A stretch of DNA of 47,802 nt from an uncultured Collinsella sp. Lineage in GTDB: Bacteria; Actinomycetota; Coriobacteriia; Coriobacteriales; Coriobacteriaceae. The translations under genes were made by a program, and so were the position numbers. The stretch is from positions 1 through 47,802 of the forward strand of contig CAAENA010000059.1 of the NCBI GenBank assembly GCA_900757205.1, written 5' to 3'. Positions 32,663 to 40,628 of the stretch are shown here, piece after piece (position 1 is the first letter of the stretch; every line of letters starts with the position of its first letter). Below the pieces are notes generated by a model, which saw only the letters and a list, made by a program, of their open reading frames with translations, had not been told where the DNA came from and did no database searches.

Positions 32663-33661
32663 ATGACCCATTGCAATGACCAACTCATCGACCAACTGCT
32701 CACTCAGGCCGAGCAGGAGGGACGATGCCTTATTCCCCCGAGCACGGCGATCCGAAAAGCGCTCCTTCGGCGCACCGGCGGCACGGTTGTCTCGCCCATG
32801 CCGGGGCTGTTTGCGCGAAAAACGCGCTGGGATGGACTCAACCGGGCGCAGCGTCATTGCGAGATTATTCGCGCCCTTGCGATCATCCACCCTGATTGGA
32901 CGTTCTGCTCGTTTTCGGCCGCCTGTCTGCTGGGGCTCGAGGTCTCGTGGCGGCACCTGAACGTCGCACACGTCCGCAGCTCGACAAAGCCGTCGGCTCG
33001 CCCGGGCGCACGAATCCAGCGACACCAGATTGATCCGGCCGGTGCGGTGAATCAAAATGGCATATCGATAACGCCGCCCATCCAAACGGTAACAGATTGC
33101 CTGCTGCAAACCGGTTTTGCCGATGGCATGCCCATTGCCGATTCGGCGATCTCAAAGCTTGGCCTAACGCGAGAGCAGCTGATGGGAGCATTCGAGCAAC
33201 GAGCGGGCGCTCGCAACGGTCGCGCGGTGCGTACTGCGCTCACCACGCTCCAATATGCTGACGCGCGCGCCGAGAGCGGCGGAGAATCGGTCGCTCGAGC
33301 CGTCATGATCGAGACCGGCTTTGCACCCGACCAACTTCAATACGAGCTGACGGATCCCTTCGATTCGACCGAGAGCATGCGAACGGATTTTGCCTGGGAG
33401 CGTCAAGCCAGGGAGCTCACGCTGGGCGAACTCGACGGGCTTGTCAAATATACCGACCAGACCATGCTTGCGGGACGCACTACGGCCGAGACGCTCGTTG
33501 CCGAACGACAGCGTGAGGCGCACCTATCGCTCTACGGCCATCCGCTCATCCGCTTTACCATGATCGAAGTCCGTTCGGCAGGCATGCTCGCGAAAAAGCT
33601 GCAGACGGCAGGCATCCGGCAGACCGCGCTGCCGACATGGCTTAACGACGTGGAGCTGTAG
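32663..33661 (+). CDS. DUF559/AbiEi-like protein with a PD-(D/E)xK nuclease-type core
   Basis: Protein of 332 residues. The N-terminal half (about 1-150) resembles the winged-helix and AbiEi-like part of actinobacterial antitoxin/endonuclease proteins (a SPMPGLFARKTRWDGL turn, then FSAACLLGL). The C-terminal half has the order expected of a restriction-like fold: Glu 204 in ESGGESVAR, Asp 242 in RTDFAW, then Glu 256-Leu-Asp 258 and Lys 262 in GELDGLVKY. AAAGGAGG lies 9 bases before the ATG. The gene is framed on both sides by hairpin arrays, and array 2 begins 11 bases after its stop. No partner toxin gene (AbiEii) is adjacent. DNA cleavage or repression of the arrays is inference. Confidence 0.7.
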   Translation: MTHCNDQLIDQLLTQAEQEGRCLIPPSTAIRKALLRRTGGTVVSPMPGLFARKTRWDGLNRAQRHCEIIRALAIIHPDWTFCSFSAACLLGLEVSWRHLNVAHVRSSTKPSARPGARIQRHQIDPAGAVNQNGISITPPIQTVTDCLLQTGFADGMPIADSAISKLGLTREQLMGAFEQRAGARNGRAVRTALTTLQYADARAESGGESVARAVMIETGFAPDQLQYELTDPFDSTESMRTDFAWERQARELTLGELDGLVKYTDQTMLAGRTTAETLVAERQREAHLSLYGHPLIRFTMIEVRSAGMLAKKLQTAGIRQTALPTWLNDVEL

Positions 33662-33672
33662 GGGCCGCTGAA

Positions 33673-34088
33673 CGGCGACTCGCCGCGTCGCATCTTGCCA
33701 ATCTGGGACATGCTTTCCCAGCAGCCACGCTGGCGGAAAGCGCGTCCCAGTCTGGACGCTCAAAACGGGATGCACTTTCCGGATGGTAGGCCTAACGGAA
33801 AGCGTGTCCCAGAATGAACGCTCAAACTGGGATGCAGTTTCCAAGTGAACGACAACCGGAAAGTGTGTCCCATTCCAGGCGCGGATTCCGGGATGCACTT
33901 TCCGTTTGAAGCTCCAACCGGAAAGCGTGTCCCGTTCTGGAGCCGAATTCCGGGACACGCTTTCCGCCAGAGGCTCTACCGGAAAGCGCATCCCATTCTG
34001 AGCATCGATTCCGGGTCGCAGTTTCCGCCTGAGAGCCGATCCGGAAACTGCATCCCATTCTGAGCGCCAATTCCGGGTCGCAGTTTCC
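33673..34088 (+). repeat. Hairpin array 2 (six clear units plus one half unit)
   Basis: 46-bp palindromes start at 33735, 33797, 33858, 33920, 33981 and 34043 (steps 62, 61, 62, 61, 62). An in-phase half unit at 33673-33718 keeps only its right arm. Unit 33920-33965 has a perfect stem of at least 14 bp. Units 33858 and 34043 keep pairing with different bases at stem positions 6 and 7 (GT and CT where the 33920 unit has GC). Spacers are 15-16 bp and related (TTGAAGCnCnACC-like). The frame changes at each step, so it does not encode a peptide repeat. Confidence 0.9.
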
Positions 34089-34090
34089 GC

Positions 34091-34129
34091 TCCAAACAAA
34101 AGGCCCCAGCTCACGATGGAGCTGGGGCC
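34091..34129 (-). terminator. Terminator of the permease-ssnA-ygfK-xdhD operon
   Basis: On the - strand a perfect 11-bp stem (34102-34112 with 34119-34129) is followed by TTTTGTTT. It lies about 70 bases past the xdhD stop. A diverged copy of this segment, with the same flank CCGCTCCAAACAAAAGGCCC, occurs at about 32045-32080. Confidence 0.92.
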
Positions 34130-34197
34130 AAAGGCGCAGCTTATACAGTTGATGGCAAGCGCAGACGGCAGTCAGCAATGGCTGTCCGCGCTCTACC

Positions 34198-36975
34198 CTA
34201 CCCGCGGTGACGGGCGCGGCTGTACGGCGTATCCACCATGGGCAGATCCGGACGCAGCTTGCCGTCAAACGCGCGATAGGCGTTCTGCACGGCGGGCGCC
34301 GTGGGAATCGTTGCGATCTCGCCGATGCCCTTGCCGCCATATGCCACAGGCAGTAGCTCGTCCTTCTCCACGTAAATGGCGTGGATATCCGGAATCTCGG
34401 GCGCACGGAACAGCCCGAGCGTACCGTACCTTGCCTGGGGCACGCAGTCCTTGAGCGGCCAGTCCTCGGTAAGCGCATAGCCCATACCCATGAGCACGCC
34501 GCCTTCGATCTGACCCTGGATGGAGATGGGATTGACCACCTTGCCGGAATCGTGCGCGGCATAGACCTCGCTCACGCGGCCGTCATCATCCAAAATGACC
34601 ACATGCGTGGCAAAGCCGTAGCAGATGTGGCTCTTGGGGTTGGGAACGTCGGCGCCCAGCTTGTCGGTCGGCTCCAGGTACACGTAGCCAAACTCGCATC
34701 CCTCGAGCGCCTTGATGGCGGCCGTGGGATCCTGAGGATGCATGCCCTGGCCGGCGACGAGTTCCTGCGTGCGCAGCTGATAGGCGCGACCGTCGTCGTA
34801 CTCGATCTTGACGCCGTCGCCATGCGCACTCACGGGAGTATCGGGTGCGGGCTTGCCGGCCTCGATGTCAAGCATAGCATCGCGCAGCAGGAAGGCGGCA
34901 CCGCGCACGGCCTCGCCGGTCACGACCGTCTGTCGCGAGCCAGACGTGGTGCCGGAGTCGGGAGCATTCTCGGTGGAGCACTCGCCGTTGGCGATGCGGC
35001 TCAGCGGCAGACCGCAGGCCTCGGCAACGTCCTGCAAAAAGACCGTGTTGCAGCCCTGGCCGATGTCGGACGTGGCGGCGTAGACCACGGCGCGGCCATC
35101 CTCGACGCGAATCTTGCAGCGGCCGGCATCGGGCAGGCCCACGCCCACGCCGGCGTTCTTCATGGCGCAGGCAATACCGGCGTGTCCGGGATGCGCATAG
35201 TAGGCATCTTTGACCTCGAGCAGCGTCTCCTTAAGCGCCGTGGAGCAGTCGGCAATCTGACCGTTGGGCAAAACCTCGCCCGGCTCGATGGCGTTACGGT
35301 AGCGGATCTCCCACGGATCCAGGCCGACCTTCTCGGCCAGCAGGTCGATCAGGCTCTCGAGTGCAAACTCGGACTGGCACACGCCAAAGCCGCGGTACGC
35401 GCCGGCGGGCGGGTTGTTGGTGTAGTAGCCAAAGCCGCGAATGTCGGTGTTCTGGTACTTATAGGGGCCAACGGCATGCGTGCAGGCGCGCTCGAGCACC
35501 GGGCCACACAGCGACGCGTAGGCGCCGGTATCAAAGTTGATCTCGCAGTCCAGGCCGGTAAAGTTGCCCTCGGCGTCGCAGCCCAGCGTAAAGGTACCGT
35601 CCATGGCATGACGCTTGGGATGGAACGCAAGCGACTCGGCACGCGTGAGCTTGCACTTCACAGGACGCTGGAACTTATATGCGGCGAGCGCGGCCAGGTG
35701 CTGGACCGAAACGTCCTCCTTACCGCCAAAGCCGCCACCCACGAGCATGGTCTCGACGACCACACGCTCGGGTTCGCTATCCCAGCCAAACATGTGGGCG
35801 CACTCTTTGCGCGTATCGTAGGCACCCTGGTCGGTCGACTGCACCTTGACGCCGTTCTTGTACGGGAAGGCGACGGCGCACTCGGGCTCCAAGAAGGCAT
35901 GCTCGGTAAAGGGCGTGGTAAAGCGCTGCGTCACGGTAAATGCGCTCTCCGCCAACGCCTTGGCGGCGTCGCCGCGCGTCACATGGCGGCTCTGGCACAC
36001 GTTGTCCTTGAGCTCTACCGTGTTGCCAAAGGCAAAGAAGCTGTCGTGCAGGCGCGGGGCGTCGGCAGCCCTGGCCTCGACAATGTTACGCACGGGCTCC
36101 AGCGGCTCGTAATCGATCTTTACGAGCTTCTTGGCCTTCTCGAGCGTCGCCTCGTCCTCGGCGACCACCAGCACGATGGCATCGCCCACGCAGCGGGTGA
36201 TATCGCCCACCGCGATCATGACGTCCCAGTCCTGGATAAGGTGGCCGACCTGGTTGACCGGCACGTCCTCGGCGCGTAGGATACCCACCACGCCGGGCAG
36301 GGCCTCGGCCTTGGAGGTGTCGATGGAGAGCACACGGGCGCGCGGGTACTTGGAGCGCACGGCGCTGGCGTAGGTCAGACCCGGTTGATCGAGCTCGTCG
36401 ATGTCATCGGGGTATTTGCCCTCGCCGAGCACCTTCTTGCGCACGTCGATACGGAAGGCGCGCTTGCCCACACCGTAGTCGTCGCCGCGCTCCAGGCCCT
36501 CGTCGATCCGCTTTTCGCCGCGGAGCACCGCAGCGGCCAGCGAAATGCCCTCGATAATCTTTTTGTAGCCGGTGCAGCGGCAGACGTTGCCGCGGATGGC
36601 GTACTTGATCTGCTCCTCGGTGGGCTCGGGGTCCTCGGCGATGAGCGCCGCACCCGCCATGACCATGCCGGGGATGCAAAAACCGCACTGCACGGCACCC
36701 ACGGCGCCAAAGGCGTACACAAAGGCCTCGCGCACGTCCTGGGGCAGGCCCTCGACGGTCACGATGTTGCGGCCGGCGGCAAGAGCGGTGGTCAGTACGC
36801 ATGCCTTGACGGCCGCGCCGTCTACATGGATGGTGCAGGTACCGCAGGCGCCCTCGGAGCAGCCGTCCTTAGCGGAATGGATGTGCAGGTCGTCGCGCAA
36901 GTAGCGGAGCAGCGGCTTGTTCTGAGTCGTCGTGCGTTCGACGCCGTTAACGGTAAAAGTGAATTCCTGTGCCAT
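34198..36975 (-). CDS. xdhD: Selenium-dependent xanthine dehydrogenase-type molybdenum hydroxylase
   Basis: Protein of 925 residues fusing a 2x[2Fe-2S] domain to the molybdopterin domain. Plant-type cluster Cys are 39, 44, 47 and 59; the second cluster uses 97, 100, 132 and 134. The molybdenum domain shows GGGFGGKEDVSVQH, DIGQGCNTVFLQ, GTTSGSRQT and the active-site Glu 886 in GGKGIGE. There is no FAD domain and no FAD-subunit gene nearby, so electrons probably pass to the polyferredoxin encoded next door. It is last in the operon. Selenium is thought to be a labile ligand in this family; no in-frame TGA is present. Direction (oxidising hypoxanthine/xanthine or reducing urate) cannot be read from sequence. 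Confidence 0.94.
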   Translation of the reverse strand: MAQEFTFTVNGVERTTTQNKPLLRYLRDDLHIHSAKDGCSEGACGTCTIHVDGAAVKACVLTTALAAGRNIVTVEGLPQDVREAFVYAFGAVGAVQCGFCIPGMVMAGAALIAEDPEPTEEQIKYAIRGNVCRCTGYKKIIEGISLAAAVLRGEKRIDEGLERGDDYGVGKRAFRIDVRKKVLGEGKYPDDIDELDQPGLTYASAVRSKYPRARVLSIDTSKAEALPGVVGILRAEDVPVNQVGHLIQDWDVMIAVGDITRCVGDAIVLVVAEDEATLEKAKKLVKIDYEPLEPVRNIVEARAADAPRLHDSFFAFGNTVELKDNVCQSRHVTRGDAAKALAESAFTVTQRFTTPFTEHAFLEPECAVAFPYKNGVKVQSTDQGAYDTRKECAHMFGWDSEPERVVVETMLVGGGFGGKEDVSVQHLAALAAYKFQRPVKCKLTRAESLAFHPKRHAMDGTFTLGCDAEGNFTGLDCEINFDTGAYASLCGPVLERACTHAVGPYKYQNTDIRGFGYYTNNPPAGAYRGFGVCQSEFALESLIDLLAEKVGLDPWEIRYRNAIEPGEVLPNGQIADCSTALKETLLEVKDAYYAHPGHAGIACAMKNAGVGVGLPDAGRCKIRVEDGRAVVYAATSDIGQGCNTVFLQDVAEACGLPLSRIANGECSTENAPDSGTTSGSRQTVVTGEAVRGAAFLLRDAMLDIEAGKPAPDTPVSAHGDGVKIEYDDGRAYQLRTQELVAGQGMHPQDPTAAIKALEGCEFGYVYLEPTDKLGADVPNPKSHICYGFATHVVILDDDGRVSEVYAAHDSGKVVNPISIQGQIEGGVLMGMGYALTEDWPLKDCVPQARYGTLGLFRAPEIPDIHAIYVEKDELLPVAYGGKGIGEIATIPTAPAVQNAYRAFDGKLRPDLPMVDTPYSRARHRG

Positions 36976-36987
36976 GGTGATTCCCTT

Positions 36988-37467
36988 CTACACGCCGGCG
37001 GCGATGCCGGTGCGGTCGTGGATGGCGCCATGCGGGCAGACGACGGCGCACATGCCGCACGACAGGCAGTCCGCGCCGTCGATATGGGCGCAGTTGTCCT
37101 CGATGCGGATAGCGCCGGCAGGGCACTTTTTAGCGCACATGCCGCAACCGATGCAGCTCGTGTCGCAGATCTTGCGCGCAATGGCGCCCTTGTCGGTGTT
37201 GTTACAGCGCACCAGAATGTTCTGGTAGCCGGGAACGAAGGCAATCACGCGCTGCGGGCACGCCATGCCGCACAGGCCACAGCCCGTGCACTTGGAGCGA
37301 TCCACGCGGGCGATGCCATCAACCAGCGCAATGGCGCCGTGGGGGCAGGCCGTGACGCAGGCGCCACAGCCAATGCAGCCTTCGCTGCAGCGGGCGTCGC
37401 CGCCTGCGGAGGCACAGCCGCTTCCGCAGGCAACGTAGGCCACGTTATGTTGAATGGATTTGGCCAT
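36988..37467 (-). CDS. Polyferredoxin with four [4Fe-4S] motifs (YgfS-like)
   Basis: Protein of 159 residues with four CxxCxxCxxxCP motifs: Cys 31/34/37/41, 60/63/66/70, 105/108/111/115 and 134/137/140/144. It therefore can hold four [4Fe-4S] clusters. A short Cys-rich N-terminus precedes them. It sits 11 bases after ygfK and 12 bases before xdhD, the natural place for an electron carrier between these two redox enzymes. E. coli YgfS is a similar protein in the corresponding cluster. The partner assignment is inference. Confidence 0.9.
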   Translation of the reverse strand: MAKSIQHNVAYVACGSGCASAGGDARCSEGCIGCGACVTACPHGAIALVDGIARVDRSKCTGCGLCGMACPQRVIAFVPGYQNILVRCNNTDKGAIARKICDTSCIGCGMCAKKCPAGAIRIEDNCAHIDGADCLSCGMCAVVCPHGAIHDRTGIAAGV

Positions 37468-37478
37468 AAGAGACTCGC

Positions 37479-40478
37479 CTATTTCTTAAGAAGGTACGAA
37501 TAGTTGTCGCGCACGGCCCTGATGGTCAGGCGGACGGCCTCGGGAAGACCGGTGTTGACGGCATCGACCGAGACGGTGCGGACCGTGCCGGCGACGCGGA
37601 CTTTAAAGTGGTCCTCGTCCACAGCCAGGAAGCCCTCGTTCTCGGAGTTCTCCATGTCCTGCTCGCTCCAGAACAGGGTGAGCTTGTCCTTATAGGGACG
37701 ACCCTCCTGGTAGGGGCAGAACACGGCGCAGTTGCCGCACTCGTTGCACATGCCGTCGACATGTACCACCTGATGCTTGGCCAGGCCCGGCACCTTAATA
37801 GCAACGTTTGCGCGGTTGGGGCACACGTCGCAGCAGACCTCGCACACCGAGCCGCAGCCCAGGCAGCGGGTCTTGGTGCAGTTGCGCTTGTCGCGGCACA
37901 GCGACCCCTTGCGCTCGTAGCAGGTGTCCTCGCGACCGGCCTGCTCGTTGCAGTCGGCGTACTTGTTAAAGTCCACGCCGGCAATGGCACGGGCGACCTC
38001 GGCGGCGTCGGCGATAGCCTCGACCACGGTGGCAGGACCGCGGCGGCAGTCACCGGCAGCCCAAACGCCCTCGACGCCGGTGGAGGTGGCGGCAAGGCGG
38101 CCGCGACGGTCGTGCTCGACGCCCGCGGCATCGTACAGGCTGGCATCGATGCCCTCGCCCACGGCGCAGATCACCGTGGTGGCGGAAAGCTCGACGGTCT
38201 CGCCCGTGGCGACGGGGCTGCGACGGCCGCTTGCATCCGGCTCGCCAAGCTCCATAACATCGCAGGTCAGCACGGCGCCGTTGAGTGCCTTGGGCGCCAG
38301 CAGCTCGCAAAACTCAACGCCGTCGGCAAGAGCAAGATCGAGCTCTTCCTCGTCGGCGGGCATCTGCTTCTTGGTGCGGCGATACACCAGGCGCACGTTC
38401 TTCACACCAGCCAGGCGCTTGGCCACGCGGGCGGCGTCCATGGCGGTGTTGCCAGCGCCAATGACCACGACGTCCTCGCCCAGCTCGAGCTTCTCGCCCT
38501 TCTTGGCGGCCTCGAGGAACTCCAGCACGTCGAGCTCGGCACCCTCGCCCAGGCCCGCAGAGCCGGGCATCCAGGCACCGGTGGCCACGACCACGTCGGT
38601 AAAGCCCTGGGCCTTGAGCTCGTCAATGGACTCCACGCGGGCGTTAAGCTGAACCTTGGCGCCAAAGGCCAGACAGAGCTCGGCATCGTGGGAGATATCG
38701 TCGCTCGCGATACGGAACTCGGGGATCACGTGACGGACCACGCCGCCGAGAGAGTCGCGGGCCTCGAAGATAGTGACGGGCACGCCGGCGCGCGTCAGGA
38801 AGAACGCCGTCGCCAGACCGGCCGGGCCGCCGCCGATAACGGCAACGTTGCGCTCGGCGTCGTTGGCAATGGCCTGGGCGCGCAGCTTGGGCAGCACGGC
38901 GGTCATGGCCTCGCGGGCGGCCTTGAGCTTGCTGGCGCGAATCTGGGCGCCCTCGGGCTCGTAGAATGCACGCTCGCAGGCACGGCCGCAGGGATGCGGG
39001 CAGATGGTACCGGTAATGAACGGCAGGGCGTTGCGCTCGATGATGATGTTGAGCGCGTCCTCGTAGCGGCCCTCGTCAACAGCCGCCAGATAGGCAGGGA
39101 TATCCTGCTGGATGGGGCAGCTCGTACGGCACGGCGTGGTAAAGCAGTCGGAAAGCGGGCTCTTGCCAGCGACCTTGCGGTCGGGCAGCGGACGCAGCGG
39201 CTTCTTGTAGAGCGGGTTGGTGAGTGAGTCGGTCTGGATCGCGGTCACGGCCTCGAGAGAGACGCCCGCGAACGGCTTGCCGTCCAGATCGGTAAACTCG
39301 CCGGCCATCTGGCTAAAGCGCTCGTAGCCACCGGGCTTGAGCACGTCGGTCGCCAGGGTAACGGGCCAAATACCGGCATCATACAGGGCGCGGATGTTGT
39401 AGACCGTGGCACCACCGGAGTAGCTGATGCGCAGCTTGCCGTCAAACTGCTCGGTAATGCGGCGGGCGGCCTCGATGGTCAGCGAGAACAGCGAACGGCC
39501 GGACATGTACATCTCGGTGGAAGGCAGCTCGTTCCTCGTCACGTCGACGGGGAACGTGTTGGTCAGCTTGACCCCAAACTCCAGGCCGCGCTCGGCGCAC
39601 AGGGCAATCAGGCGCTCGAACATGGGCACGGCATCGGCCCACTGCAGATCCTCGCGGAAGTGCGTATCATCAAAGACAATGTAGTCAAAGCCCAGCTCGT
39701 TCAGACGCTGGCGGGCAAACTCATAGCCCAGCAACGTGGGGTTGCACTTGATGTAGGTGTTGAGGCCCTTCTCGGTGATGAGATAGGTCGCGATGCGCTC
39801 GATCTCGGCGGGCGGGCAGCCATGCAGCGTGGACTCGGTGATGGAGTTGGAGACGCGTGCCGGGATGGACTCGACAAACGCGGCGTCGACATGCTCAAAC
39901 TTGTCCAGGTTGGCGAGTGCCCAGGCACGGCACTCGTTCCAGACGTCGGAGCCGCTGGCATCCTTCATGCCCTCGATGTAGGCGTCGACCTTGGGGCTCT
40001 TAATGCCCTCTAGGTCATAGCCCACCGACATGTTGAAGACAAAGCCGTCCGGGCTGCCCAGACCGTACTCGCGAGCGATCAGGTGGCAGGCAAACCATGC
40101 CTTCACGTACTCGGCAAAGGCCTGCGGAACCTCGAGCTCGGTCGACCATTCGCAGTTGTAGCACTCGTCCTGAGCCACGATGCAGGGCTTGTTGACGCAC
40201 TTGGAGAGCTCCTCGCCGTCCATAACCTGGACGGTCTTGAGCTCAAAGAAGCGAGAACCGGCCACATAAGAGGCCACGATGTTCTGGGCCAGCTGCGTAT
40301 TGGGACCGGCAGCCGGGCCAAACGGAGTCTCGATGCGCTCGTCAAAAATGGGAAGCGCACCCTCCTGGTTAGTCGTGACCATCTTACGCACGCCAAAGAT
40401 GGCGTCCTGGGTCTTGTGCTCCTCGATGATCCAGTTCATCAGCTGCGAAAACGGGATCGGCCTCATGATGTCGCTCAT
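37479..40478 (-). CDS. ygfK: Putative selenate reductase subunit / purine reductase YgfK
   Basis: Flavin and iron-sulfur protein of 999 residues. The N-terminal part (about 1-430) is dihydroorotate/dihydropyrimidine dehydrogenase-like. A Cys-rich helical ferredoxin segment follows with Cys 445, 450, 454 and 493, 497, 501. Two Rossmann folds follow (GGGPAG at 549-554; VVIGAGNTAMD near 700), as in glutamate synthase small subunit. The C-terminus has a Cys-dense region (CLGCGSVCEVCCDVCP) and CNECGNCAVFCP. The architecture parallels dihydropyrimidine dehydrogenase, which fits NAD(P)H-dependent reduction of a purine ring. GAGGAG lies before ATG 40478. The selenate reductase name is historical; a role in purine reduction fits the cluster better. 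Confidence 0.94.
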   Translation of the reverse strand: MSDIMRPIPFSQLMNWIIEEHKTQDAIFGVRKMVTTNQEGALPIFDERIETPFGPAAGPNTQLAQNIVASYVAGSRFFELKTVQVMDGEELSKCVNKPCIVAQDECYNCEWSTELEVPQAFAEYVKAWFACHLIAREYGLGSPDGFVFNMSVGYDLEGIKSPKVDAYIEGMKDASGSDVWNECRAWALANLDKFEHVDAAFVESIPARVSNSITESTLHGCPPAEIERIATYLITEKGLNTYIKCNPTLLGYEFARQRLNELGFDYIVFDDTHFREDLQWADAVPMFERLIALCAERGLEFGVKLTNTFPVDVTRNELPSTEMYMSGRSLFSLTIEAARRITEQFDGKLRISYSGGATVYNIRALYDAGIWPVTLATDVLKPGGYERFSQMAGEFTDLDGKPFAGVSLEAVTAIQTDSLTNPLYKKPLRPLPDRKVAGKSPLSDCFTTPCRTSCPIQQDIPAYLAAVDEGRYEDALNIIIERNALPFITGTICPHPCGRACERAFYEPEGAQIRASKLKAAREAMTAVLPKLRAQAIANDAERNVAVIGGGPAGLATAFFLTRAGVPVTIFEARDSLGGVVRHVIPEFRIASDDISHDAELCLAFGAKVQLNARVESIDELKAQGFTDVVVATGAWMPGSAGLGEGAELDVLEFLEAAKKGEKLELGEDVVVIGAGNTAMDAARVAKRLAGVKNVRLVYRRTKKQMPADEEELDLALADGVEFCELLAPKALNGAVLTCDVMELGEPDASGRRSPVATGETVELSATTVICAVGEGIDASLYDAAGVEHDRRGRLAATSTGVEGVWAAGDCRRGPATVVEAIADAAEVARAIAGVDFNKYADCNEQAGREDTCYERKGSLCRDKRNCTKTRCLGCGSVCEVCCDVCPNRANVAIKVPGLAKHQVVHVDGMCNECGNCAVFCPYQEGRPYKDKLTLFWSEQDMENSENEGFLAVDEDHFKVRVAGTVRTVSVDAVNTGLPEAVRLTIRAVRDNYSYLLKK

Positions 40479-40576
40479 AGTGAGCTCCTCTCTGTAACGC
40501 CCGGCGAGACCGCGCGGCGGGCGCAAATACGGTGTAGCGCTAGCACAGCGCCGGCGACCCCGCGGAGGCCGCCTAT

Positions 40577-40612
40577 GCGCGCGTCGGATGCGGCGAAACA
40601 TCCGACGCGCGC
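40577..40612 (-). other. Perfect 14-bp GC hairpin between ssnA and ygfK
   Basis: Stem 40577-40590 pairs with 40599-40612 without mismatch around an 8-base loop. No T-run follows on either strand. It lies in the 150-base gap inside the operon and may stabilise mRNA ends or reduce read-through into ygfK. Confidence 0.65.
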
Positions 40613-40628
40613 GAATCTCCAATTGGAA

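Noticed and set aside
32136..34088. CRISPR array
   Set aside because: Period is regular, but the 46-bp repeats are themselves full hairpins, differ between units, and the 15-16 bp spacers are related to each other. No cas genes are present.
33524..34114. Peptide-repeat protein encoded across hairpin array 2
   Set aside because: The 61/62-bp period shifts frame at every unit, so no frame encodes a repeated peptide; stem complementarity explains the conservation.
34381..36279. 632-codon + strand open frame opposite xdhD
   Set aside because: Antisense of a protein whose cofactor motifs are intact; no start signal.
34198..36975. Selenocysteine codon in xdhD
   Set aside because: The frame is uninterrupted with no in-frame TGA; selenium in this family is a cofactor ligand and not an encoded residue.
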